From JBMFVE01 sp049966155 (GTDB lineage Bacteria > Bacteroidota > Ignavibacteria > Kryptoniales > JAKASW01): DNA of 64,000 nt. The notes below the pieces were generated by a model that was not told the DNA's origin, searched no databases, and saw nothing but the letters and a program-made list of their open reading frames with translations. This document shows positions 9,079 through 18,324 of this stretch, piece after piece (positions within the stretch are counted from its first letter, which is position 1; each line of letters begins with the position of its first letter). The DNA lies in the NCBI GenBank assembly GCA_049966155.1, contig JBMFVE010000008.1:1-64000 (forward strand), in the 5' to 3' direction. Made by a program: the position numbers and the translations under genes.

Positions 9079-10131
9079 TTAATATGTCAGCCCAACAGAC
9101 ATGTAGTGAACGGCACCGAAAACGCCGAACGGTTCAAATGCATAGTCAACATGTAATTCTGACCCTGCTAAGCCTTCTTTTAAACCAATTCCTGCCGTGA
9201 AACCGCGTTCGTCAAGACCCAGCATATAGCCCGACCTGAGGGAAAGCATGTTTGCAAATGTGTACTCAGCTCCAAAATGCAGACTCTCACGAAAATCCCT
9301 CGGGTGAGTTGACTCAACACTGATGACAAGAGCCCTGCTCTTTGCATTGTCCTCTGTAAGGAATGATATTGGCTCCACAGTTAAACCAAAATTTACAGCA
9401 AAAGGCATCAAAAAGGACTGCTGCTCATATGTTATCTGACGTGAGACGTTTTGAAGTGATGCACCAAATTTAATCCCATGAAAAAGGAAGTCGTAATATG
9501 CACCAACATCAAATGCAGGTTCACCATGAGAGTATTTTATACTCGTAATCTGGAGGTTTGGATCAGATATGCCTGTCCCTGCTGTACTGATCCAGGCGCT
9601 TCCTAAGTTCTGATAAGCATACTTAATATGAACGCCGTATGAAAAGTGATCACTGACCTTTTGAGAAAAACCAACACCCAATGCAAAGGCCTGTGGACTA
9701 AATGTGCCTGTTTCAATATACCCATCAGCATTGTCGGCTCTCCTTGTTCCGTAAAACTGACCATAATCCATAAATATTCCATCCAAAACCAGCACTCCAA
9801 AAGTTCCCAATTTAACCCCAAGCGCTGGCGCAAAGTAGTTTATAGATGCAATTCCCCTGGTGTAACTAATGTTTAAATCGATGCTTTTTTCAATCCAGCC
9901 GGTACCCGCTGGATTCCAGAAAATTGCATTTGAATTGGTTATCGTTGCAACCCCACTCCCGCCTTTCCCCATTGCTTCAGCTGAAACAGGGTTTTCCAGA
10001 AATCTGAAGCCGACCTGGGCTTGCTCAGTTTGGGAATGGACAACGCCGGTTAAAAAAAAGAGTATTGTAAATATCCAGGAAGGACTTACAATAAGTCCAC
10101 CGGACAAACTTTTCAAATACTTTCCTGTCAT
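9079..10131 (-). CDS. PorV/PorQ-like outer-membrane beta-barrel protein
   Basis: 350 aa. A signal peptide is followed by FRFLENPVSAEAMGKGG and NAIFWNPAG, the standard opening of the PorV/PorQ (UPF0164-like) barrel family, and the protein ends with an aromatic C-terminal strand (SVGLTY). PorV is the T9SS outer-membrane shuttle that hands cargo to the surface; many lineage-specific paralogues exist beside single T9SS cargo genes. An ATG 21 bases upstream (10152) lacks an RBS, whereas the ATG at 10131 has GGAG 8 bases upstream. It follows the gene for a secreted T9SS-type protein by 35 bases, suggesting a cargo/shuttle pair. Exact subfamily role inferred. Confidence 0.72.
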   Translation of the reverse strand: MTGKYLKSLSGGLIVSPSWIFTILFFLTGVVHSQTEQAQVGFRFLENPVSAEAMGKGGSGVATITNSNAIFWNPAGTGWIEKSIDLNISYTRGIASINYFAPALGVKLGTFGVLVLDGIFMDYGQFYGTRRADNADGYIETGTFSPQAFALGVGFSQKVSDHFSYGVHIKYAYQNLGSAWISTAGTGISDPNLQITSIKYSHGEPAFDVGAYYDFLFHGIKFGASLQNVSRQITYEQQSFLMPFAVNFGLTVEPISFLTEDNAKSRALVISVESTHPRDFRESLHFGAEYTFANMLSLRSGYMLGLDERGFTAGIGLKEGLAGSELHVDYAFEPFGVFGAVHYMSVGLTY

Positions 10132-10166
10132 TTTCTTATCTCCAGAGTTCATTTGAGAAGCTATTA

Positions 10167-12284
10167 TTATCTCACAATGACAAATTTTACAAACTGGTCG
10201 GGGAGTTTCTGGCCATTCAGTCCTTCAGAGTTTGTGACTGCCAGAATATAAATTCCGCTTGCAACATACTGATTGCTTTCTGTTCTCTGATCCCATGAAT
10301 CATCAGCCTGGCCATAATGCTCCCATCTTTTCACCAGATCACCTGTTTCTGTGTAAATTGCCAGATTGCATTTGACAGGCAAATTTACGAAAAGGATTTT
10401 GTCCGGGGTGCCGGAAAAACCTAATGCACCTGCTGCAACTGTAGCGGGATTTGGAACAACCCTGACCTTTCCTGCGGTGCTCAAACCAGGTTTAAATGAA
10501 GCTGCCGGGACAGTGGTCATTGTTGCATATCTTGAGCTTTCTAACTTCATCCCGGGATAAATGCCGTTATTTTGAGTTCCATTATCAACGGCAGTAACAG
10601 CATAGTAATAATTTACTCCCCTGACGACATTCGTGTCCTCAAATGTCGTCTGGTTCCTGTCGTGTGTCTCATAAACTAACTCCCATCTGGCATTGCTCCC
10701 TTTGTCCAGAGGGTCATCCACATAATATGCCCCTTGCTTTCTGTAAACCCTCCATGCATACCAATCATCCACTCCAGTGATGGCATCTTTGTAGTACGAG
10801 GGATCTGGATAAGACCAGCTAACAGTAATCCTGTCTGGACCACTTTTTACCATAACATCCGGAGGGGGAGGAGGGGCTGGTACAGGCTTTCCCTGACTTA
10901 TCTGGTTCCATGCCCAGTATGCGCGATCTATAGAATTAATTAAAGAGTCTTTACCAGCAGTTAAAATCAAACTGTCCTTTACAGCGTCGCTAATCTTGCC
11001 ATTGAACCAGGCCCTACCAATACTGTCGCCTTTTTCATAGGGTATTGACCCTGCAGCAATTGCGTAAACAAATGTAACTGAGTCATATTCTGAAACAGAA
11101 GAGTTTTTTGTCAGAGTGTATGGTCCAACAGTGATAAACCTCATTGGACCTTTTTGTGGACTTGTTGCAAGTCCGGCAGTGATCGGGTCCAGCGGGAATT
11201 TTCCTCTGCTATCTGTCCCTATGTAAGTGTCCCTCAATCCTACATCTCTCCTCCCCCAGAGGTCTGCTACAATACTTGCATGTGGCATTGAAAATGGCTG
11301 GTTTGGATCATCATTTAAGTTTGAAGTTGAGACAGGCGCATAAAGAAGTGCATAACCCGGAACCTGAGTGGAATAAAGATGGCCTGTATTTCTATCGGGA
11401 TCGCCACTGTTATCCCTCGATCCATTTGGATAGGTTGGTGATCCAGATATTCCTGAATTCCAGTAGTCCCAGTAATATGCAACCAGGAGATTTTTTCTCT
11501 GGGTCGAGGTGACAAGCTGTGACTTCATACTCATCCAGCTGTCAAGATCATCCTCCCCTTCATATCCCCACGTTCCGTAAACGTATTCATTCCCACCCAT
11601 TGATGGACCAAAGCTCATTGAAAATGGCCACCACATCGTAATTGATTGATCAGGTAGCCGCTTTTGAATGTGCTGCTTTGGCAATGCAACTTCACCTGTA
11701 AATTTCAATGTTATCTTCCATATTGCAACATTTGATAGCTCTGGATTGCTAAAGGCGTAAATTGTTACATGTGCGCGCATCCCATATGCAGGTATCAGAT
11801 CATAAAACTCACAAATTTCATCTGCTGCAAGACCGGGATCAACCTGCCAGTTGTACTTTGGATTGAGCTTTACACCATCTACATAAATATCAGGCGGACG
11901 GTAGCGGCGGCGTTCCCATGTCCAGTCTGTAACTGCTGCACTGATGTAAGGGAAATCGGCAAAGTACGGATGCCTGACTCCTGCTGTGTCAATAAGTCCG
12001 CTGTCGGACAGGCAAATTGGACTGAAAATTTGATAAAGCAAATTTGAAAGGTAATGGTCAGCTGGCCAGTAAAAGTCGTAGTCCGGACCCCCATCTGCAA
12101 AATTCCAGCTGTACTCATTTACCATACCACCATCTCCACGGGTTTTGCTCAAAGACCAGTGAATTGAATTAACATCAATTACCATAGGAGGTGATGTCAT
12201 ATCAGGTTGAGCGAAGGAGTTTGAACAAATCATGAACAAAGCTGCAATAACAGCAGCGCTAATTGATATTAATCTTTTTGACAT
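10167..12284 (-). CDS. Large secreted protein with Fn3 domain and C-terminal sorting-like domain
   Basis: 705 aa. The open frame extends 51 codons further into the chitinase gene, but the ATG at 12284 is the real start: it has GAGGAG upstream and begins a signal peptide (MSKRLISISAAVIAALFMIC) ending SFAQ. The middle region is rich in Trp, Tyr and Gly with no family I recognise. A proline run near residue 500 leads into a fibronectin-III-like domain (DRITVSWSYPD). The last 90 residues (VRVVPNP then LAIYTETGDLVKRW and VASGIYILAVTNSEG) form a FlgD-like/T9SS sorting-type domain. Placed between the chitinase and the PorV-like gene. Function unknown; probably surface binding or structural. Confidence 0.7.
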   Translation of the reverse strand: MSKRLISISAAVIAALFMICSNSFAQPDMTSPPMVIDVNSIHWSLSKTRGDGGMVNEYSWNFADGGPDYDFYWPADHYLSNLLYQIFSPICLSDSGLIDTAGVRHPYFADFPYISAAVTDWTWERRRYRPPDIYVDGVKLNPKYNWQVDPGLAADEICEFYDLIPAYGMRAHVTIYAFSNPELSNVAIWKITLKFTGEVALPKQHIQKRLPDQSITMWWPFSMSFGPSMGGNEYVYGTWGYEGEDDLDSWMSMKSQLVTSTQRKNLLVAYYWDYWNSGISGSPTYPNGSRDNSGDPDRNTGHLYSTQVPGYALLYAPVSTSNLNDDPNQPFSMPHASIVADLWGRRDVGLRDTYIGTDSRGKFPLDPITAGLATSPQKGPMRFITVGPYTLTKNSSVSEYDSVTFVYAIAAGSIPYEKGDSIGRAWFNGKISDAVKDSLILTAGKDSLINSIDRAYWAWNQISQGKPVPAPPPPPDVMVKSGPDRITVSWSYPDPSYYKDAITGVDDWYAWRVYRKQGAYYVDDPLDKGSNARWELVYETHDRNQTTFEDTNVVRGVNYYYAVTAVDNGTQNNGIYPGMKLESSRYATMTTVPAASFKPGLSTAGKVRVVPNPATVAAGALGFSGTPDKILFVNLPVKCNLAIYTETGDLVKRWEHYGQADDSWDQRTESNQYVASGIYILAVTNSEGLNGQKLPDQFVKFVIVR

Positions 12285-12294
12285 TTTTATCTCC

Positions 12295-13698
12295 TCACTT
12301 GACATAAAGAATCGGTTTAACTGCCGATCTCTCATTTTCAATAAGATGGACAAGGTAAACGCCGCTCGACAGTCCGGAAGCGTCAAACAAAATCCTATGT
12401 GTACCCGAATTTTCATAACCATCAACGAGCACTGCAACCCTTCGCCCGAGTACGTCGTAAATCTCCACGACTGTCCGACCTGGTGAAGGGAGATTGTACA
12501 AAATCGTTGTAGTAGAATTAAACGGATTTGGGTAGTTTTTTATTGATATGTTGTAAGTAATGTCATACTTCCCGGTCAAATGAAAGACCGTAACCGTATT
12601 TAACTCTTTCCAGACAGTCTCTAACAACGGCTGGAAGCCATTTAAATAGTCATTTCCTAAACGCCATATAATTGCGCCGCCTAAGTTTTTTGCCTTCAGA
12701 AAATCACATTTCAACCTGATTGAAAGAGTGTCGTCAAATGTAATTATGTGAGTGGACGAGGAATCTGTTAAGTATGGCACTTTTGATATATTGTCCCAGT
12801 GATAATTCCACCCGGAATTTTCATATGTAACTATCCTGGAATATGGCAATGAGGGCACACTTCCTGTCCAGGGCATGTAAAGACCTGCGGACTGGAAGTT
12901 ATACCCATAAAAAGCCATGCCCATGAAAAGTTTGGAAGGTGGTATCGCCGTATTCTCAACAAACGCATTGATGGATGAACTGACTGAACCATCTGTGCAC
13001 CCTGTGCTCGGCAGTGGGTCGTAAAGTGGGGCAACAAAGCCAGAGTGCGGGGTCCATGAGCCGTGATAATCGTATGTCATTATCCCGAACCAGTCCACAA
13101 TATTTTGAAGAGCTGAGTAATCGTAAGAGGTGCTTAAGTAAGATGGAACAGCAAGGCTGACTGAAAGATTTTTTCCAGTTGATGATAGGGAATCACGAAT
13201 TTGACGAATCATTTGAACAAAATTATCCCTGTCTGAACTTTTTGGATATTCCCAATCAATATCCACACCGTCGTAGCCATTTTGCAGACAAAATTCTTTC
13301 AGGTTTCCTGCAAACCTTGCTCTTGCATTTGCACTTGCAGCTATTGATGAAAATCCCGAAGAATTTCCCCATCCTCCAGCTGAAACCACCACGCGAACGC
13401 CATTTGAATGAGCCAATGTAATCAGCTCCGGATAGAGAAAGGTCTGCCATGTTGCACCGGACTCCAAACCAAGTGATCCATCTGGATTTGGAACTATGAA
13501 TGCATGAGCTATTACGCTAACATCACTGTACTTAATACCCGTATATGGAAATGAAAACCTGTCCCAGAAGTAGTAGTATCCTACAACAATCTTTGCTGAT
13601 GCTGAGCAAAATAGAGGGAAGACAAGGAACCAAAATATTGCTGCGGTGCAGGTATTTATCATCTGATTAAATTTTAAAAAACGCTTTATATTTGTCAC
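12295..13698 (-). CDS. GH18 chitinase with T9SS type A sorting domain
   Basis: 467 aa. Signal peptide in the first 35 residues, then a GH18 barrel with the complete DxxDxDxE catalytic motif (D143, D146, D148, E150 in DGVDIDWEYP). An SAGGW strand lies near 106, and a MTYDYHG strand contains the Tyr/Asp pair of the substrate cleft. From about residue 385, NYPNPFNSTTTI to the end is a typical T9SS type A sorting domain. The start is a GTG with GAGGG about 10 bases upstream; an ATG 36 bases downstream lacks an RBS. Only 18 bases separate it from the TonB receptor gene. Predicted surface or secreted chitinase or endo-N-acetylglucosaminidase. Confidence 0.9.
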   Translation of the reverse strand: MTNIKRFLKFNQMINTCTAAIFWFLVFPLFCSASAKIVVGYYYFWDRFSFPYTGIKYSDVSVIAHAFIVPNPDGSLGLESGATWQTFLYPELITLAHSNGVRVVVSAGGWGNSSGFSSIAASANARARFAGNLKEFCLQNGYDGVDIDWEYPKSSDRDNFVQMIRQIRDSLSSTGKNLSVSLAVPSYLSTSYDYSALQNIVDWFGIMTYDYHGSWTPHSGFVAPLYDPLPSTGCTDGSVSSSINAFVENTAIPPSKLFMGMAFYGYNFQSAGLYMPWTGSVPSLPYSRIVTYENSGWNYHWDNISKVPYLTDSSSTHIITFDDTLSIRLKCDFLKAKNLGGAIIWRLGNDYLNGFQPLLETVWKELNTVTVFHLTGKYDITYNISIKNYPNPFNSTTTILYNLPSPGRTVVEIYDVLGRRVAVLVDGYENSGTHRILFDASGLSSGVYLVHLIENERSAVKPILYVK

Positions 13699-13716
13699 GG
13701 TTCAGAAGCCCTCGAG

Positions 13717-16700
13717 TTAGATGTTTACTCTCACGCCCAGCAAGATTCTTCGGGGGTTGAGAAAGAGTGGCGCCTGCCACCAGCCAATGTTGATATAAGG
13801 TTTTTGGGACGATGGTATATCTCCCCACCTGTCGTTCCCTTTCATGTCACCTGAATTGAAGGGGAGATGAAGAGAGTTCTTGTATGCGTCAAGCTGATCA
13901 AGAAGCATGTTGGAAGTTTGAAGTCTCTTTTCGTTCAAAACGTTTTGAACAGTTAAAATTAATTCAACGGCAGCATTCCCGATATTTATAGTTTTTGAAA
14001 GTCTCATATCCAGGTTGGTATAATCTACAACATCAACCCACTGCTGTTTCTTTATGTCTGGCTCCTGGGGGTTCCAGAGCATTCTTCCACCAGACCGCCA
14101 GTCAAAAAGCAAGTCCAGATACCAGCTCCCAAGCAAATTGTGTCCAAAGAGGTGCGGACCAAAATCTGGTGGAGTGTGAATATTAAGATCAACGTGTGCA
14201 CGAGGCTGAGGAATGATTGTGGTGATATTGGCAGACCTCATTGCATTGCTTGCTTCAAGTTGATTCTCATAAATATACCTGAGCCCACTTTGTCCGGAAG
14301 CCTGCATCATGTAATCATAGTTTGCCCAGAATGTTATAAACCTGCCCATATTCTTTTGCAGTCGTAGCTCCACACCGTCTATGTTGTCATATCCCGCAGG
14401 CACATACAATGTGACTTCATTTTGATGATAGTAATCAATATAAGTTTGAGGCAAAGGCTGGTTTGTTTGATTTTTGTAGTAAAATGAAACTGTGGCAAGA
14501 AAATCCCTGAGGAAAGTCTGTTCGTAACCAAATTCATATGACACGGTCTTAGCCATATCAAGGGAAGGGGACGGGATTGTGACTGCTGCCGGGTAAATTG
14601 ATAAGTCATAAACAAAAGGAAATGCTGGACGCTGGTAAAAGTGGCCGTAGTTAAAGAAAAGCTTGCTGTTTTCTGTCACAGGAAATGAAACCGACAGTCT
14701 CGGCGAAACTGGAATTTGAGGCTTTGTTGAAGTTGTCGGCCAACCTGGAGGTGAACTGAGCATGTTCTTATAAATTGACCATGCCTGATATGAACCAAAT
14801 CCACCAGGTAAATTTGAGTAAATATTGTTATAAAAAGCTGTGTAAGCGGGATCGGGCGGATTTGTAACGACGAAGCCATTCTTCCGGGGATCCCAATAGT
14901 CCACTCTTACTCCAAGGTTTGCAACCATGCCCTGGAATTCAAGTTTGTCCTGTATATAAAGGCCACCTTCGATAGGGGTTACGTCGTAATATTGCCACAA
15001 ATCAGGCGTCCACGATATCTGTGATTGCAGCCATGTTCCGCTGTAAACATGAAGCTTTGTGACTCTCAACGAAAAGCCCGCTTCTAACTGGTTATGTTCG
15101 TTTACCTGCCACACGAAATCGCCATTTAAATCAGCATACCAGGTATATGATGAGTCAGACCTCTGCTGACCACCTGCCAGCTGAAACATTCCTAATTCGT
15201 CTGCTATGAAATTTGTAGAGCCATTAGGTGTGCCACCCACAGGAATCTTTAAAATGCGAATTGCCCCCGGCTGTGGGGTGTCGTAAACATCGTGTCCAAC
15301 CAGGTACCAGTAGGAGCTTACCGAACCTGTATCAAGAGCAAATGAAATTAATCTGTGGTCATTGTACTGGAACTGAGCATCAAGTGTAAAATATGCTGAA
15401 GGCGATATTGTATGAGTATACCTCGCACCTCCAAGGATATATCTCTGATTGTAAAGCTGCATTCTGCTTATGTTAAATATTTGCGAAAAATTTCCGTCCC
15501 CGATTAATCTCGCTTGCTGATTAATTGAACTTTCAGTATTCGTCAAAAAGCCGAAACTTGATGATGATTCCTGAAGTGCACCTCCATAGGTGCTGCCTGC
15601 TCCGCTGTTAAGTGTGTGAACATCGGCATACATCCCTTCAACAGTAATCTTATTTAACGGATCTAAGTCTGTTGTGATCTTCAGCTGCCCATTCCAGTCA
15701 ATGTAATTATTTCTGGATCCAATTGGATAAGCAAACTGTGTCTTTTCGTACTTTCCTCCAATTAAAAATGTGCTCTTCCCCAGATAGTATCCAAGCAGTG
15801 GAATCCCTTCACCAGGGACAGGGCCTGTCAAACTTCCTTCAAAATAAAAATCAGGTTGAGTTGCAACGGCATACTGAGGATGATGTAGTTTCCACACAAT
15901 TAACTTTTGTATTGAGTCAAGCTTTACCCCTTTAGGCAAACCTAACTGAGTATATGTACCCATCCGAGGATTTGTCCATCCCTTGAACCCCCAGAATTGT
16001 GACGGAACGCTCATGCTATCCTGGTGAGTTTGAATGCCGTGCATTGCATACTTCCCGGCAAAAACCTGGTAAATAATTGATTGGTTGCTCCAGGGGTTAT
16101 CACCAAAAAACTTTTGATAACCTCCAGGTGTCATGTTGTAATTAACAGAAACGCTGTACCTCTGTCTGCTCCCTTCCTTTGTGACGGCATTGACAAGGCC
16201 TGACTGCACACCGCCATATTTTGCTTGAAATCCGCCCGTCATCACCTGAAGTTCCTGGATTGTGGTCGAGTTAAAGGAGAGGTACGAGTTTTCCGAACGG
16301 GGATCCTGAAGCGATATCCCATCCAGACGCACATCTGTCTCCCTGATTGCCCCTCCCCTTATGCTCAGTCCATGTCCCTGATTGTTATCAACAAGCTCCA
16401 CACCTGCAAGTTTACCTATAAACTCATCCACACGTGTCATAGGTGCCTCTTCCACCCTCTGTGTGTGAACAATTTCCTGTGTGCCGGCGACATCCGGCTT
16501 TATAACAGGTTGCCTGTAAACCACCTCCACGCCTGTCATTTGAATGGCACTTTGTTCCATTGAGAAGTCAACTCTTACTGTGCGGTCTGCCTCTACCACA
16601 ACTCCCCTCTGAATTAACGGGACATAACCAACCATCCTTGCTGAAATGTTGTAAACTCCCGGGTGAACATTCAAAATGACATAGTAACCATTGACATCAG

Positions 16701-16920
16701 TCACTGTTCCTATTTTTGTGTCTAACTTTACAGGTTTCCCGGCAACCCACTGAGAATCGATAACAATAGTTGCACCAACAAGCGGTTCTCCAGTCTTTGA
16801 GTCTACAACTTTCCCCGTTACCTTTCCACCTGCAGCGTAGAGGAGGGAATTGGAAAGTAGAAAAATGCAAAAGAGTACAACATTAAAGGTATAGCTGTTA
16901 TTGTTGTAAAAATCTCTCAT
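13717..16920 (-). CDS. TonB-dependent outer-membrane receptor with carboxypeptidase-regulatory-like domain
   Basis: 1067 aa. N-terminal signal peptide; residues about 32-120 are a CarboxypepD_reg-like domain (VTGKVVDSKTGEPLVGATIV). The plug follows (VDEFIGKLAGVELVDNNQG, SIRGG, VRLDGISLQDP, VMTGGFQAKYGGVQSGLVNAVTKEG) and then a large barrel. The C-terminus ends with an aromatic/hydrophobic strand (ILLGVRVNI). ATG preceded by AAGGAGGA. It is the first gene of the minus-strand amino-sugar locus and probably imports oligosaccharides for it, by analogy with SusC-type loci, although no SusD partner is visible. A 19-base palindrome lies in its leader. Confidence 0.88.
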   Translation of the reverse strand: MRDFYNNNSYTFNVVLFCIFLLSNSLLYAAGGKVTGKVVDSKTGEPLVGATIVIDSQWVAGKPVKLDTKIGTVTDVNGYYVILNVHPGVYNISARMVGYVPLIQRGVVVEADRTVRVDFSMEQSAIQMTGVEVVYRQPVIKPDVAGTQEIVHTQRVEEAPMTRVDEFIGKLAGVELVDNNQGHGLSIRGGAIRETDVRLDGISLQDPRSENSYLSFNSTTIQELQVMTGGFQAKYGGVQSGLVNAVTKEGSRQRYSVSVNYNMTPGGYQKFFGDNPWSNQSIIYQVFAGKYAMHGIQTHQDSMSVPSQFWGFKGWTNPRMGTYTQLGLPKGVKLDSIQKLIVWKLHHPQYAVATQPDFYFEGSLTGPVPGEGIPLLGYYLGKSTFLIGGKYEKTQFAYPIGSRNNYIDWNGQLKITTDLDPLNKITVEGMYADVHTLNSGAGSTYGGALQESSSSFGFLTNTESSINQQARLIGDGNFSQIFNISRMQLYNQRYILGGARYTHTISPSAYFTLDAQFQYNDHRLISFALDTGSVSSYWYLVGHDVYDTPQPGAIRILKIPVGGTPNGSTNFIADELGMFQLAGGQQRSDSSYTWYADLNGDFVWQVNEHNQLEAGFSLRVTKLHVYSGTWLQSQISWTPDLWQYYDVTPIEGGLYIQDKLEFQGMVANLGVRVDYWDPRKNGFVVTNPPDPAYTAFYNNIYSNLPGGFGSYQAWSIYKNMLSSPPGWPTTSTKPQIPVSPRLSVSFPVTENSKLFFNYGHFYQRPAFPFVYDLSIYPAAVTIPSPSLDMAKTVSYEFGYEQTFLRDFLATVSFYYKNQTNQPLPQTYIDYYHQNEVTLYVPAGYDNIDGVELRLQKNMGRFITFWANYDYMMQASGQSGLRYIYENQLEASNAMRSANITTIIPQPRAHVDLNIHTPPDFGPHLFGHNLLGSWYLDLLFDWRSGGRMLWNPQEPDIKKQQWVDVVDYTNLDMRLSKTINIGNAAVELILTVQNVLNEKRLQTSNMLLDQLDAYKNSLHLPFNSGDMKGNDRWGDIPSSQKPYINIGWWQAPLFLNPRRILLGVRVNI

Positions 16921-16942
16921 ACAACTTCCTCCTTAATAAAGT

Positions 16943-16961
16943 TGAAATGCAAAGCATTTCA
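16943..16961. promoter_or_regulatory. Palindrome in the leader of the TonB-receptor gene
   Basis: A perfect palindrome with 8-base arms and a 3-base centre, TGAAATGC-AAA-GCATTTCA, lies 23-41 bases upstream of the TonB-receptor start codon. Its size fits a dimeric repressor operator (LacI/GntR-like) controlling the amino-sugar locus; a leader hairpin is the alternative. No T-run follows. Confidence 0.45.
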
Positions 16962-17401
16962 TTCGGGACAATAAATTTTGGAGGAAGATCTGCGGTAGAT
17001 TTTGAAAAGGTGAAAAAGATTAATGTGGAGCTGGATGAACGTCCCCGGGAACCGACAAAGAAGTATAATTGGTAAGCCGAACTTGTAACCAGGCCGCGAA
17101 TACCGCAAACCTCCTCTTAAAGTTCATTTAAACCTTTGCTGCTGACAACTTTCGGCAGCTTACAACCAAATATAAGAACATATTTTCCCCGTGTCAAGCT
17201 CCTGGAGCAAATGTATCTCCTGTGGGGATACCCAAAAGATTCGATTTCATGGCAGAAGGATTCCGATCTTATAATCCGTAAGGTTCTCCAATGTGGATGT
17301 TGGGACAGTGTGAAATGGCTCATTGCAACAACCGGATTCACGCGGCTAATCCAGCATGGCGGTGCAGGGCTCGAGACAGCAGGAAGCCAGGGGTGGCGTT
17401 A
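16962..17401. other. Intergenic stretch with no convincing gene
   Basis: About 440 bases between the TonB receptor and the ATP-pyrophosphatase gene. Short open frames exist on both strands but none has a good RBS or recognisable family. No tRNA, IS end or strong terminator was seen. A mild GC rise is present toward 17340-17400. Confidence 0.5.
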
Positions 17402-18082
17402 TCAGTCTAATGCCGCCTGATCTGGAATCAAATCAGCAAAGTAGAACCCTTCGCGCTCCACAATCTCCCCAACCCTGGCACCAAGTGGTTTGTGAAACAT
17501 TGGTCCAGCTACGACACAGGTATGAAACTCCCCGTTCTCACCACAGGGATCGACATCCTTTGGTAAATCTTCAAGGAACGCTTCGTCAAATTTCCGACCG
17601 GCAAATGAGCGAGGGAGCTTCTTTGAATCAACACATGTGATGACAGCCTCGACCCCAGCTTCAATCATGCGCCGAGCCAGTACCACAGTTGGTTCATGCC
17701 ATATTGGAAAGAGTGGCTTAAGTCCGGAACCTTCAAGCTGCTTGATGCGATAATCCCGGATTTCCTCAAGGAAGAGGTCTCCAAAGGCAATATGTGTTGC
17801 ACCGCTTTTGCGCGCATCTTTGATCGCCTGAAGCATTGCCCGCTCGTACACTTCATTGGAACATGGCCACGGGAGGGGAACGACTTGAAGCGGGAGACCA
17901 ACTGCGCGTGCCTGTGCCTCAACGATGGATAAACGGGTAGAGTGCATTGCGACCCGTTGATGGGTCGTATTGATTGTTGTCAAAAGCCCTACAACCTCGA
18001 CATCTGGATCATGACGGAGCTTGTGCAGCGTCCAGGCGCTATCCTTACCTGAACTCCAGGATAACAACACACGATGCAACAT
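17402..18082 (-). CDS. Dph6-related ATP pyrophosphatase (PP-loop family)
   Basis: 226 aa. It begins with the PP-loop SWSSGKDSAWTLHKL at about residues 8-22, the ATP-pyrophosphate binding signature of N-type ATP pyrophosphatases. GDLFLEEIRDYR near 100, CVDSKKLP near 150 and GENGEFHT near 182 are conserved in the diphthine-ammonia ligase (Dph6)/MJ0570 family. Bacteria lack diphthamide, so the bacterial substrate is unknown; an amide-forming ligase step on a small molecule is the family-level expectation. ATG preceded by AGGAG at 8 bases. Its GC looks higher than its neighbours, which may suggest acquisition. It stands alone, 240 bases from the next gene on the same strand. Confidence 0.85.
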   Translation of the reverse strand: MLHRVLLSWSSGKDSAWTLHKLRHDPDVEVVGLLTTINTTHQRVAMHSTRLSIVEAQARAVGLPLQVVPLPWPCSNEVYERAMLQAIKDARKSGATHIAFGDLFLEEIRDYRIKQLEGSGLKPLFPIWHEPTVVLARRMIEAGVEAVITCVDSKKLPRSFAGRKFDEAFLEDLPKDVDPCGENGEFHTCVVAGPMFHKPLGARVGEIVEREGFYFADLIPDQAALD

Positions 18083-18324
18083 CAGACAAACTCCTGCAAC
18101 TGGCAGTCCATTCTGGCGCCTGAACCTTTGCAGGGAATCATCGAATGCATCAACCCGACCTCACTTTAACTATCAACACCTGTTAAAAATGAAAGCACGC
18201 CTGCCATCAGATTATTTACTGATTGGTATCTCAAAGTCTTTTTCTCTTAGCCAAGTCCCTATGCTGCCGAGGCCTTCAAAAGAAACATGTTGTAAATAAT
18301 GTATACGCACAATTCAACCTTTAA

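Noticed and set aside
16947..17075. A 42-codon plus-strand frame (MQSISFGTINFGGRSAVDFE onward) with charged, protein-like composition beside the TonB receptor
   Set aside because: It has no Shine-Dalgarno, its ATG lies inside the palindrome, and I recognise no family.
17117..17420. Two overlapping open frames of 74 and 94 codons on opposite strands between the TonB receptor and the Dph6-like gene
   Set aside because: No RBS, no recognisable family, composition unlike the genes around them.
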